64,000 nt of DNA. Source: CAIOSQ01 sp964434345. GTDB taxonomy: Bacteria > Pseudomonadota > Alphaproteobacteria > CACIAM-22H2. The position numbers were made by a program, and so were the translations under genes. Under the pieces are notes generated by a model. The model searched no databases. It had not been told where the DNA came from and saw only the letters and a list, made by a program, of their open reading frames with translations. Below, piece after piece: positions 37,816-46,368 of this stretch (position 1 is the first letter of the stretch; every line of letters starts with the position of its first letter). Location: NCBI GenBank assembly GCA_964434345.1, contig CAYSUY010000001.1:1-64000 (forward strand). The letters are read 5' to 3'.

Positions 37816-38514
37816 ATGGACCCCATGAGAGCCCCAGCGCCGGACCTCAGCCCGACCGAGATCGCGTCGGCCGCGGGTCATGCCCTGAACAACGTTCTCG
37901 CCTACCTTTACGCGGCGTCGAGCTATCTCGACGACGGCGATGTCGATGCGGCACGTGCGCGCACCGCCATCGAGGACGCGTGTCACGGCGCGCGTTCCCT
38001 GTCCGCTGCGCTGTCGCTGCTCGGGATGACGCGGGACAATGTCGCCGACGTGCCTGCCTTCGGCCATGTCATCGATGCGACGACCCTCGACCGGGCACTC
38101 GAGGCGATCGGAGAGACGCTCGCTGTCGCTGGCGGTGCCCCCGATTTCGAGCGGGGTGCGTACGCGACGACGCTCGATCGTGACACGATCGGCGCCGTTC
38201 TTCTCTGCGGGGCGACGGCGTTGCGGCGGTCCGCAGGCGTGTCGTGTGTCCTGCGGCTTGGCCTGACGACGGTGCCTGCGGCGGAACCGGGCGCGTCGCG
38301 CCTTGCGATACGGCTCTGGGCGACGCTGCCCTCGGGGGAGGCGCCGCCGCGGCGGACGAGCCACGGCCCCTGCGAACTGGCGCTGTCCCATGTCGCGCCG
38401 ATCCTGCCCACGCTCGATGCGGCGCTCGTCCAGGACGGTGATGGCGCGATCGAACTGACGATCGACCTGCGTATCCAGGCCGACATGTCCGAAACGGCCG
38501 GAGCGCCGCGATGA
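37816..38514 (+). CDS. HisKA/ChpT-like histidine phosphotransfer or pseudokinase protein
   Basis: This 232-residue cytoplasmic protein contains an H-box-like segment, EIASAAGHALNNVLAYLYAAS, with H22 followed by LNN, as in HWE/HisKA-class kinases and ChpT-type phosphotransferases (H-x-x-NN-x-L). A second half (about 95-230) might be a degenerate GHKL ATPase fold; no N, G1 or G2 box is visible. So it may relay phosphate without making it, like ChpT. It overlaps the response regulator at 38511 by four bases (ATGA), strong evidence of a functional pair. An alternative ATG at 37825 would shorten it by 3 residues. The assignment rests on the H-box and context. Confidence 0.6.
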   Translation: MDPMRAPAPDLSPTEIASAAGHALNNVLAYLYAASSYLDDGDVDAARARTAIEDACHGARSLSAALSLLGMTRDNVADVPAFGHVIDATTLDRALEAIGETLAVAGGAPDFERGAYATTLDRDTIGAVLLCGATALRRSAGVSCVLRLGLTTVPAAEPGASRLAIRLWATLPSGEAPPRRTSHGPCELALSHVAPILPTLDAALVQDGDGAIELTIDLRIQADMSETAGAPR

Positions 38515-39239
38515 GCGGTGCCGATTCGCCCGCCGTACTGGTCGTGGAAGACGACCCGACGATCCAGGCGATGATCGCGCGGTGTCTGAAGCTCTACGGG
38601 TATCGCGTACGGACTGCGCTACGACGGGACGAGATCTTCGGCGCGGTGGACAGCCGCAGCTGCGCGGCGATCGTCCTCGACCTTGGGCTGCCTGGCGACG
38701 ACGGCGTCGAGATCGCGCGCGCCTTGAGGCTGCGCAGCGAGATTCCCATCCTGATGCTGACGGGCCGCGCCGGTATCCACGAACGTGTCGTTGGGTTGGA
38801 GGCCGGCGCCGACGACTACATCGTCAAGCCCTTCGCCGACGAGGAACTCGTCGCAAGGCTCCGCGCCGTTCTGCGCCGCGCGCCGCGCGTCGCGTCACGC
38901 GTGGCCACGCCGCAAACGCTTCGCGTCGGCCAGTCGGTGATCGCCTTCGAGACGCGCGAGATCGTCGGTCCCGCCGGACGCCAGCGTCTGACCGAACAGG
39001 AGCTCACCCTTTTGCGCGCCCTGGCCGACTGCGATGGCGTGCTGGGCCGGGCGGCGGCCTATCGCTTCGTGTTCCAGCGCGACTGGGAACCGAGCGACCG
39101 CGCGCTCGATGTGCATGTCGCCAATCTGCGCCGCAAGTTCAAGCTGGCGGGCGCGGACCCGGAGGCGATCGCGACCTTGCGTGGACAGGGCTACCGATTG
39201 CGCGGCGCGGTCGCGCTTCCCCCCGACGCCGGGACCTGA
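38511..39239 (+). CDS. OmpR/PhoB-family response regulator
   Basis: This 242-residue DNA-binding regulator has a receiver domain (residues 8-120) with acidic pocket VVEDDP, phospho-acceptor D57 (IVLDLGLPGDDG), the T/S switch at MLTGRAG and K in IVKPFADEEL. A winged-helix effector follows (about 140-236: LTEQELTLLRALADCDGVLGRAAAYRFVF; ALDVHVANLRRKF; LRGQGYRL). Coupled by ATGA overlap to the upstream phosphotransfer-like protein, which probably donates its phosphoryl group. The target genes are unknown; autoregulation or control of the adjacent kinase genes is plausible. Confidence 0.95.
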   Translation: MSGADSPAVLVVEDDPTIQAMIARCLKLYGYRVRTALRRDEIFGAVDSRSCAAIVLDLGLPGDDGVEIARALRLRSEIPILMLTGRAGIHERVVGLEAGADDYIVKPFADEELVARLRAVLRRAPRVASRVATPQTLRVGQSVIAFETREIVGPAGRQRLTEQELTLLRALADCDGVLGRAAAYRFVFQRDWEPSDRALDVHVANLRRKFKLAGADPEAIATLRGQGYRLRGAVALPPDAGT

Positions 39240-39361
39240 CGCCCGCATCGCTTCACCAAACTTAACGGGTCTATCCGGCGGGCATGACGTAGATGGAATT
39301 GGCGCCGATGCCCTGTACGGGTGGCGTGCGACATGTCCAATGCGTGGGAAGGACGACGCAC

Positions 39362-41989
39362 ATGATCCCCTGGGTGATGCGGCCGGTCTCGATGTCGATC
39401 AAGGCGTTGCGTCTCGTGGCGTCGGCGATCGTGCTGGCTGGTCTCGCGCTTGTCTGGGGCACCGTCATCGTGTCCCAGCACATGAGCTACGAGGACAGCG
39501 TCCGCGCGAGCGAGACGGAGACCCGTCTCCTGGCCGCGACCTTCGCCGAGCACGCGGAGGCGACGATACGGCTGATCGACACCGCGTCGATCATGCTGGC
39601 GCAGGCCTGGACCACGGATCGCGCCGGCTTCGACGCGACGGTCGCGAACTGGAACACCAATCTCGCGCATCTCGCCTTGCAGGTGGCGGTCGCCGATCGC
39701 GACGCGGTCGTGGCCTACAGCAATCTCGGCACGCCGACGTCGGTCGTGAACCTCTCCGATCGCGAGCACATCCGCGTGCATCTCGACCGCAAGCACGACG
39801 GCATCTTCGTCTCCCGGCCTCTGATCGGGCGCGTGTCGCGCAAATGGTCGATCCAGTTCACGCGGGTGATCGAGCGCGGGGGCGAGATCGACGGGGTCCT
39901 GGTGATCTCTCTCGACCCGGAGTATTTCCTCAATTTCTACAAGAGCCTTCCGCTGCAGGACGCGGCGATGGTGTCGATGGTGCGCCACACCGGCGAGCTT
40001 ATGGTCCAGGCACCGGGAAACCGCGATCTCGGGACGATCGCGTCGGGCGTTCCCTTCCTGGCGGCCGAGGCGCCGCTCTATGGAAACTATCTCTCGGCCC
40101 TGGGGCCGGATGGCGTCGAGCGCGTCAACGCCTATCACCGGCTGCCCCAATATGGCCTGACGCTCACGGCCGGCGTGGCGCTTGCGGAGGCTCTGGCGCC
40201 ATTTCACGAGCAGCGCAGGATGCGTTTCCTGACGGCGCTCACGGTCAGCCTGACCCTGATCGCGATGGCGCTCCTCGCCTTGCGCGAGGTCGAGGCCGGG
40301 CGTCGGCGTGCCCAGCGCCTCAGCGCCGAGAACGAAGGGCTGGAGACACGGGTCGCCGAACGCACGGCCGAACTCTTCCTCAGCCTCGAGAAGATCGAAA
40401 AGCTGAACATCTTCATGGAACGGCTGCTGCATTCGAGCCCGGCGGTCCTCTACACGCTGTCCTATCCGAAACTCAACCTGACATTCATCAGCAGCAATGT
40501 CGGCGAGAAGCTGGGCTGGTCGCCCACGGACTTCCTCGGCGATCGCGGCCTGTGGAACCGCTGCATCCACCCCGAGGACCAGGAGCGCGCGGCGATCGAT
40601 CTCGAGCGGCTCGCGCGGACGGGCACGCACAGCATGCGTCTGCGCTTTCGGGCGAAGGACGGCAAGTATCTCTGGATGAACCACGAGTTGAGCCTGGTGC
40701 GCGACGGCCATGGTGGCGCGGTGGAGATAACCGGTGCCTTCTGGGACGTCAGCGCCCATGTCGTGCTCGAACAACAGCTGCACGAGCGCCAGAAGCTCGA
40801 GGCGATCGGCCAGCTGACCGGCGGCCTTGCGCACGACTTCAACAATCTGCTGGGGATCGTGGTCGGCAATCTCGACCTGATCGGCGAGGGGCTCGATCAG
40901 GAACATCCGCTCCACAAGCCCTACCAGGCGGCGCTCGACGCGACCATGCGCGGCGTGGAGATCACGCGTCTGCTGCTTGCGGTCGCGCGGCGGCAGCCGC
41001 TCGAGGTCGCGCGCTACGACCTCAACCAGCTCGTCGAGCAGATGATGCCGCTGGTCCGGTCATCGGTCGGGTCCGCGATCACGGTGCGGGTGCAGTTCGC
41101 CGCCGGGCCGCTGGTCGCCGCACTCGACGCGGCAAGCCTGAGCAACGTCGTCCTCAACCTCGTGATCAACGCGCGCGACGCGATGCGCGATCGGCCTGGG
41201 CCGAAGATCCTGACGCTGCGCACACGTGCGAAGTCCATAGAGGCGGGAAGCGATCCCGACCTCAAGGAAGGACGCTATGCGGTGCTGGAGGTCGGCGACA
41301 CGGGGACCGGCATGAGCCCGGCCGTGCGGGCCCAGGCCTTCGAGCCGTTCTTCACGACCAAGGAACGCGGCAAGGGCACCGGTCTCGGCCTGTCGATGGC
41401 GCATGGATATGCGACCCAACTGGGCGGCACGATCCGGATCGAGAGCACCGAGGGTGTCGGGACCACGATGCGCGTCTTCCTGCCGATGCTCGCCGACCCG
41501 GCGGCCGTGCTCGGATCGGCTGCCGACGCGGAGCCTCAGCCCGTCGCTCTCGCCGCGCCAGCAGTGGCGGCTCCGGCCAGTATCCCCGCACCCGCTGCGG
41601 GGCGCGCGGACGACAGGCCGGTTGCGCCGGCGCCGCGCAAGCGGGTCCTGGTCGTCGACGATGAACCCGGCCTCTGCACCTTGGCGTGCGACTGGATCAG
41701 CGCCCTCGGCTACGACGTGGCCGGCGCGCAGTCTCCGCAGGACGCGCTGGCACGCCTGGACGACGAACGCTTCGACCTGCTGTTCACGGATGTCGTGATG
41801 CCCGGCGACATGGACGGGCTTGCGTTGGCGGCAGAGGCAAAGTCGCGACGGCCAGATCTGCGTGTGCTGCTGGCCTCGGGCTATGCGCGCGTGCTGCTCG
41901 AGAACCGCAGCCTGCCAGGACCGCTGTTGAGCAAGCCCTATCGGAAGAAGGAAGTGGCCCAGGCTGTCGAGGCCGCCCTGCGGACCTGA
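39362..41989 (+). CDS. Membrane-bound hybrid sensor histidine kinase with C-terminal receiver
   Basis: This 875-residue kinase has a first transmembrane helix at about 17-37 and a second at about 289-308; the 250-residue loop between them is a double-Cache-like periplasmic sensor. A coiled-coil linker (about 315-350) is followed by a PAS domain (about 352-470, including LHSSPAVLYTLSYPKLNLTFISSN and GAFWDVSAHV). The phosphorylation site is H491 (GGLAHDFNNLLGIV) and a GHKL ATPase follows with VLNLVINARDAM and GTGLGLSMAHGYA. The C-terminal receiver is KRVLVVDDEPGL with phospho-Asp in LLFTDVVMPGDMDG. Start 39362 follows GGGAAGGACGACGC; ATG 39392 is an alternative that still includes TM1. Its partner regulator is probably encoded nearby. 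Confidence 0.94.
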   Translation: MIPWVMRPVSMSIKALRLVASAIVLAGLALVWGTVIVSQHMSYEDSVRASETETRLLAATFAEHAEATIRLIDTASIMLAQAWTTDRAGFDATVANWNTNLAHLALQVAVADRDAVVAYSNLGTPTSVVNLSDREHIRVHLDRKHDGIFVSRPLIGRVSRKWSIQFTRVIERGGEIDGVLVISLDPEYFLNFYKSLPLQDAAMVSMVRHTGELMVQAPGNRDLGTIASGVPFLAAEAPLYGNYLSALGPDGVERVNAYHRLPQYGLTLTAGVALAEALAPFHEQRRMRFLTALTVSLTLIAMALLALREVEAGRRRAQRLSAENEGLETRVAERTAELFLSLEKIEKLNIFMERLLHSSPAVLYTLSYPKLNLTFISSNVGEKLGWSPTDFLGDRGLWNRCIHPEDQERAAIDLERLARTGTHSMRLRFRAKDGKYLWMNHELSLVRDGHGGAVEITGAFWDVSAHVVLEQQLHERQKLEAIGQLTGGLAHDFNNLLGIVVGNLDLIGEGLDQEHPLHKPYQAALDATMRGVEITRLLLAVARRQPLEVARYDLNQLVEQMMPLVRSSVGSAITVRVQFAAGPLVAALDAASLSNVVLNLVINARDAMRDRPGPKILTLRTRAKSIEAGSDPDLKEGRYAVLEVGDTGTGMSPAVRAQAFEPFFTTKERGKGTGLGLSMAHGYATQLGGTIRIESTEGVGTTMRVFLPMLADPAAVLGSAADAEPQPVALAAPAVAAPASIPAPAAGRADDRPVAPAPRKRVLVVDDEPGLCTLACDWISALGYDVAGAQSPQDALARLDDERFDLLFTDVVMPGDMDGLALAAEAKSRRPDLRVLLASGYARVLLENRSLPGPLLSKPYRKKEVAQAVEAALRT

Positions 41990-42035
41990 CAGCGCGTCAT
42001 GGCGCCGCCGCCGCCGCGACGCCGGGAGATGCGCT

Positions 42036-44573
42036 TCAGGCTCGGCTGGTCGCGGGCTGCGCCAGCGGCAGGCGGATCGTCACGCTGCTCCCCTGTCCCG
42101 GTGTGCTCCGGATGTCGACGCTGCCGTTGTGGCGCACCGCGAAGCTGAACACGGTGGTGAGGCCGAGGCCGACGCGATAGGGCGCGCGCGTGGTGAAGAA
42201 CGGGTCGAAGGCGCGCTGCTGCACTTCGGGCGACATGCCCGGGCCGTCGTCGCTGACCTCGATCGCGACCGAACCGGCGCCCTTGCCGACGGCGGCCGGC
42301 TCCTCGAAACAGCGGATCACGATCGTTCCCTGTCCAGGATGTGCGTCGGCCGCGTTGTGGAGCAGCGCGATCAGCGCACCACGCAGGCCGTCGGCGCCGA
42401 CGGTCGCGCGCAGGGTCCGCCCCGACGGCTCGCGCCGCAGCGTCATGCGCTTGGGCAGGGCATTGGCGAGGACAGGCCAGATGTCGGCGAGCAGGTCGTC
42501 GATGGACAAGGCCTCGCCCATGGGAGCGCCTTCGCGCTGCGCGGAGGCCAGCATCGCGCGCGAGATGTCGGCGCCGCGTTCAGCCGCCGACTGCGCGTCG
42601 CGCAGCCGCTTCGCGAGGAGATCGGGTTGCGTGATCTCCTCGATGGCCGAGTCGATGTTGCCGAGAACGATACCGAGGATGTTGTTGAATTCGTGCGCGA
42701 TCCCGGCGGTGATCGAGAAGATGGCCGCCGCCTTTTCACGCTCGAGCCGGTCTCGTTCGAGCCGCAGATGGTCGCGCATGTCGTCGAGCTTGATCCAGAG
42801 GCGGCGACCTTCCGCCCCCGAGACGACGCGACCATAGAGCCGGGCGGGCAGCGCGATGCCGCCACGGCCGCGGAGCACGATCTCGATCGGCCCGAGGCTG
42901 CCCGCCGCAACCCCGCGTTTCAGCTCCGCAGCGAGTGCCGGATGCCAATCGGCCGCGAGGAGCGTCGAGATGTCGGCGCCGATGGCGCCGTCGCGGTCGA
43001 GACCGAGTGCAAGCGCCAGTTCGGGGCCGACATCCGTCAGCTTGCCGTCGGTGTCGCACATGAGGAAGCCGAGCGACGCGGACAAGGGACCGCCGCTCAG
43101 AAGCGCGCGCAGTTCGAGTGCCCTCCGGCGCATGTCCAGCTGCGCGGTGACGCGGCTGAGGACGCGCGCCGCGTTGAGCGGTTTCTCGATGAAGTCGACG
43201 GCGCCCGCGGTCAGGGCGCGCGCTTCGGTCGCGATGTCCTGGTCGGCAGAGACCAGGATCACCGGGATCTCGGCGGTGACGATCTCGGCCTTGAGCGCCT
43301 TGCACAACGAGATCCCCGACAGATCGCCCATGTTGATGTCGGCGACCACGAGGTCGGGTGTCGTCTGCCGGGCAAGCTCCAGGGCCTGCTCCCCCGACAG
43401 GGCGAAACGCAGACGCCCGACCGGAGCCAGGATGCGGGCCATGATCCGAATCGCCCCGGGATGGTCGTCGACGATCAGGACCGCGGGTTCGGTCGCATGG
43501 CGTACCGGTCCGCTCCGGTCATCCTGCGGCGCGAGCAGCGCGCGGGCGCCACCGAAGTCGAGAGCGTCGAGGCGCTGACGGAACAGCGTCTCGATCTCGT
43601 CCGCATACGTCCGCGGCAGGAGTCGCGCGGCCGCCTGGGTCAGCAGCGGTGCCGAAGGATCCCAATCCGCCATGGCGGCGACCAGCCGGGCGAACCCGTC
43701 GGCATCGAGATCCTTGCCCACGGCCGGCTCGTCTGCCCCGAGTGCCGCGAGCGCGTCGTCGATCCGGTCGCCGGCGCGGCGCATCACGGCGGAGAGCGTC
43801 ACGGCCAGACGTTCGGCTGGCTTGCCGCCATCGACGTCGTCCTCCAGGGCGGCGACGTCGCGGGCGACGGCATCAAGACCGAGATTCAGGGCCTCTCCGC
43901 GGATCCGGTGGAGCCGCCCGGCGGCAAGCGTACGCTCCCCCGACTTGAATGCGTCTGCGATGTCGCGTGTCGCCGTTCCCAGGCCATCGCGCATGCCGCG
44001 GAGCAGCGATCGCAGCAACGCGTCGTCGCCGCCGCAGCGCATCGATGCGGCGTCGCGGTCGAAGCCCTGCGTGCTCGCGGGCGCGGCAGTTCCAGGGACG
44101 GGAAGCGGCGCCACGACCCGGGCATCGTCGGATGCGACCAGCAGTTCCTTGATGCAGTCGAGGACCTCGGCGGCCCGGTAGGGTTTGCGCAACAGCCGCG
44201 GGTGGGATCCGAGCGCGACGCAGCGCGCCGTGATCTCGGGAGTGACCGTCGCCGACATCGCGACGATGGCGGGCTTGCGGCCCTGGCGCATCTCGCGGAT
44301 CTGTTCGATCGCCGCGAAGCCGTCGATGCCCTCCATCACGAGATCCATCAGCACGACATCGAAATCCGCGCCTGCCCGGCGCGTCGCGGCAATGGCCGCC
44401 GCGCCGCTGGTCACCGTCTCGACCCGTGCGCCCTGTCGTTCCAGCATCAGGCGAAGGATCACGCAGGCCGTCTCGGAATCGTCCACGACCAGGATCCGGC
44501 GGCCCGCGAGGGGCGAATCCTGGCCGCGCGGGGATGCGCCGGCGGCTGGCTTGTCCTGGGGTGGACGATTCAT
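42036..44573 (-). CDS. Soluble hybrid histidine kinase, REC-Hpt-REC-PAS-like-HisKA-HATPase
   Basis: This 845-residue protein has no transmembrane helix. The order is receiver 1 (about 25-148, phospho-Asp D77 in VVLMDLVMEGIDG), an Hpt-like helical domain (about 170-280, with H222 in GRLHRIRGEALNLG), receiver 2 (about 363-485, D412 in VVADINMGDLSG), a PAS-like region (about 495-600), the HisKA box with H627 (SITAGIAHEFNNILGIV) and a GHKL ATPase (AALLHNAADAHPG-like; VSDDGPGMSPEVQQRAFDPFF; GLGLTTVFSFAVRH). Both receivers lie before the kinase core, an unusual order. It follows the stand-alone Hpt gene by 16 bases in the same direction. It probably integrates phosphoryl signals in the cytoplasm. 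Start 44573 (MNRPPQDKP) was preferred over longer readings. Confidence 0.92.
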   Translation of the reverse strand: MNRPPQDKPAAGASPRGQDSPLAGRRILVVDDSETACVILRLMLERQGARVETVTSGAAAIAATRRAGADFDVVLMDLVMEGIDGFAAIEQIREMRQGRKPAIVAMSATVTPEITARCVALGSHPRLLRKPYRAAEVLDCIKELLVASDDARVVAPLPVPGTAAPASTQGFDRDAASMRCGGDDALLRSLLRGMRDGLGTATRDIADAFKSGERTLAAGRLHRIRGEALNLGLDAVARDVAALEDDVDGGKPAERLAVTLSAVMRRAGDRIDDALAALGADEPAVGKDLDADGFARLVAAMADWDPSAPLLTQAAARLLPRTYADEIETLFRQRLDALDFGGARALLAPQDDRSGPVRHATEPAVLIVDDHPGAIRIMARILAPVGRLRFALSGEQALELARQTTPDLVVADINMGDLSGISLCKALKAEIVTAEIPVILVSADQDIATEARALTAGAVDFIEKPLNAARVLSRVTAQLDMRRRALELRALLSGGPLSASLGFLMCDTDGKLTDVGPELALALGLDRDGAIGADISTLLAADWHPALAAELKRGVAAGSLGPIEIVLRGRGGIALPARLYGRVVSGAEGRRLWIKLDDMRDHLRLERDRLEREKAAAIFSITAGIAHEFNNILGIVLGNIDSAIEEITQPDLLAKRLRDAQSAAERGADISRAMLASAQREGAPMGEALSIDDLLADIWPVLANALPKRMTLRREPSGRTLRATVGADGLRGALIALLHNAADAHPGQGTIVIRCFEEPAAVGKGAGSVAIEVSDDGPGMSPEVQQRAFDPFFTTRAPYRVGLGLTTVFSFAVRHNGSVDIRSTPGQGSSVTIRLPLAQPATSRA

Positions 44574-44589
44574 CGAGGTCTGAAGCACA

Positions 44590-44958
44590 TCACGACCGGG
44601 AAAGTAACATGGCGGATATCCGGCGCATCTCTGCGATCGTCGCCGGCATGATCGCGGCGAGCGATTCGGCCTGCGCGAAGATCGGCCCCGCGACCGCGGT
44701 TTCGACTTGCTGCGCGATCGCGGCGGCCCCTGTCGCGCCGAATTGCGACAGCAAGCCCTTGATCCGGTGCGCCTGGCGTCGAATCGCGTCGGCATCCTGG
44801 GTGGCGATGGCGGCGCGCATCGCGCCGAGCGACCCGTCGAGATCCGCGGTGAAGGTCGCGAAGGCGTCCGCGAATATGTCAGGTCCCATCAGATCGACCA
44901 GTTCCGCGAGTATCGCCTCGTCGGTCTCCAGTTCCCCGCCCGCGTCCTTTGTCTGCAT
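44590..44958 (-). CDS. Stand-alone histidine phosphotransfer (Hpt) protein
   Basis: This 122-residue helical protein has the Hpt signature RRQAHRIKGLLSQFGA with the phospho-acceptor H64. Hpt proteins shuttle phosphoryl groups between receiver domains. Two hybrid kinases with C-terminal receivers (at 39362 and 48896) and a divergently transcribed REC-EAL protein at 45104 are potential donors and acceptor. It is the first gene of the minus-strand unit with the soluble REC-Hpt-REC kinase, and its upstream region shares the 42-bp inverted repeat with the REC-EAL gene. Confidence 0.9.
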   Translation of the reverse strand: MQTKDAGGELETDEAILAELVDLMGPDIFADAFATFTADLDGSLGAMRAAIATQDADAIRRQAHRIKGLLSQFGATGAAAIAQQVETAVAGPIFAQAESLAAIMPATIAEMRRISAMLLSRS

Positions 44959-45024
44959 GGTCGCCCCGCCTTCTCGCTGACTTCCGTTCGGGGCACGTTA
45001 CCAAAGGGGCCACGGCCCGATTGA

Positions 45025-45066
45025 TAAGAAGTGTAAACGCCGACCGGTCCGGCTTTACGCTTCTTA
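45025..45066. repeat. 42-bp near-perfect inverted repeat in the Hpt / REC-EAL divergent region
   Basis: The arms TAAGAAGTGTAAACGCCGACC-type (45025-45045) and its complement (45046-45066) meet at a central ACC/GGT with no spacer. They match at 17 of 21 positions, mismatching at the 8th, 14th, 15th and 17th base from the outer end. Perfect parts are TAAGAAG outside and GTAAA within. It sits 67 bases before the Hpt start and 38 bases before the REC-EAL start, where an operator for a dimeric regulator or an extended transcript hairpin would act. The half-site TAAGAAGYGTAAA is AT-rich for the window. Confidence 0.8.
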
Positions 45067-45103
45067 ATGGTGGCGAAGGCATGCGCCGCGTTAGGTTGTC
45101 ACC

Positions 45104-46357
45104 ATGACGAAGGTCAGCCTGAAGCCATCGGCCCGTCCGACCAAGCGGACGGTGCTGGTCGTCGACGACGAACCCGGCATCGCCCAGATGATGGTCGAGG
45201 CGGCGGAGGATTTCGGCTTCGAGGCGCATGCCGTTCACGACTGGCGCTCGGCCGAGGCGGAGGCTGCGGATGCCGACGTGATCCTGCTGGATCTCATGAT
45301 GCCCGGGGTCGACGGCGTCGCCGCGTTGCGCGCCCTCGCCGCCGCCGGCGTCAAGTCCCGGATCGTGCTGGTGAGCGGCCTCGATCGCCGTGTCATCGAT
45401 AGCGCCAGGCGGGTCGCGCGCATGCAGAATCTCGACGTCGTCGATGTGCTCCGCAAGCCTTTCCGGCCGATCGACCTGATGGCGGTGCTGTCCGGACTTG
45501 CCGATCGTCCGCGCGAAACCGGACAGGTTTCCGTCCCACCAGCGAGTTCCGTGGTCAGCCTGGACGACATCCGTCGGGCCATATCGGGCGGCGAATTCGT
45601 CCTCGATTTCCAGCCCCAGGTAAGACTGTCGGATCGCTGCTGGGTGGGGCTCGAGGCGCTGGTACGCTGGAACCACCCGCAGAGGGGCCGGCTGCGGCCC
45701 GACATGTTCATCCCCCTCGTAGAAAGATCCGACCTCGCGCTGCCCTTCACCTACGCGATGATCGGGCAATCCCTGGCGGCGCTGCGGACGATCTCCGAGC
45801 GTACCGGGTTTCGGGGGGGGCTCGCCGTGAACGTGCCGCCATCGGCGTTGACCACGACGGATTTTCCCGACCGTGTGCTGGCCCTCCTGGCCGAGGTCGA
45901 CATCGAACCCTCGCGGCTGACGATCGAGATCACCGAAACCTCGATGTCCACCGATCCGACGCTCAGCCTCGACATCCAGACCCGTCTGCGCATGCACGAG
46001 GTTCGGCTTTCGATCGACGATTTCGGCACTGGCCATTCGAGCCTGGAGCGCCTGCACGAGGCGCCGTTCGACGAGATGAAGATCGACATGGTCCTGATCC
46101 GCAACGCGGACCACGACGCCTCGCTGCGCAAGATCGCCGAGAGCGTGGTGGCGTTGGGGCGTAGCCTGTCGATGACGGTCGTCGCCGAAGGCGTCGAGTC
46201 GGCTGCGACCATGGACTGGCTGACATCCATCGGTTGCGATGTCGCCCAGGGCTATCTCGTCGGCATGCCGTTGAACCTGGATGGCGTGTGCGACTGGGCT
46301 GCCGCCCGCGCGGCTGCCGATGTGGATGCGGCCGAAGACTTTCCCGCCGATCGATGA
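45104..46357 (+). CDS. REC-EAL response regulator, predicted c-di-GMP phosphodiesterase
   Basis: This 417-residue protein has a receiver (about 15-130; acidic pocket VVDDEP, D63 in ILLDLMMPGVDG, K118 in VLRKPF) joined to an EAL domain (about 152-405). The EAL catalytic set is intact: E184-A185-L186 (VGLEALVRWNHP), N243 (AVNVPPS), E275 (LTIEITETS), D305-D306 (LSIDDFGTGHSSL), K326 (MKIDMVL) and E362 (VVAEGVES). It should hydrolyse c-di-GMP under phosphorylation control. It is followed after 11 bases by a Tat-exported binding protein, an ABC_sub_bind protein and a hybrid kinase, all overlapping or tightly spaced. So it is probably the output of that kinase, with Hpt 44590 as relay. Regulation by the 42-bp dyad is likely. 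Confidence 0.94.
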   Translation: MTKVSLKPSARPTKRTVLVVDDEPGIAQMMVEAAEDFGFEAHAVHDWRSAEAEAADADVILLDLMMPGVDGVAALRALAAAGVKSRIVLVSGLDRRVIDSARRVARMQNLDVVDVLRKPFRPIDLMAVLSGLADRPRETGQVSVPPASSVVSLDDIRRAISGGEFVLDFQPQVRLSDRCWVGLEALVRWNHPQRGRLRPDMFIPLVERSDLALPFTYAMIGQSLAALRTISERTGFRGGLAVNVPPSALTTTDFPDRVLALLAEVDIEPSRLTIEITETSMSTDPTLSLDIQTRLRMHEVRLSIDDFGTGHSSLERLHEAPFDEMKIDMVLIRNADHDASLRKIAESVVALGRSLSMTVVAEGVESAATMDWLTSIGCDVAQGYLVGMPLNLDGVCDWAAARAAADVDAAEDFPADR

Positions 46358-46368
46358 AGGAGCAGACA

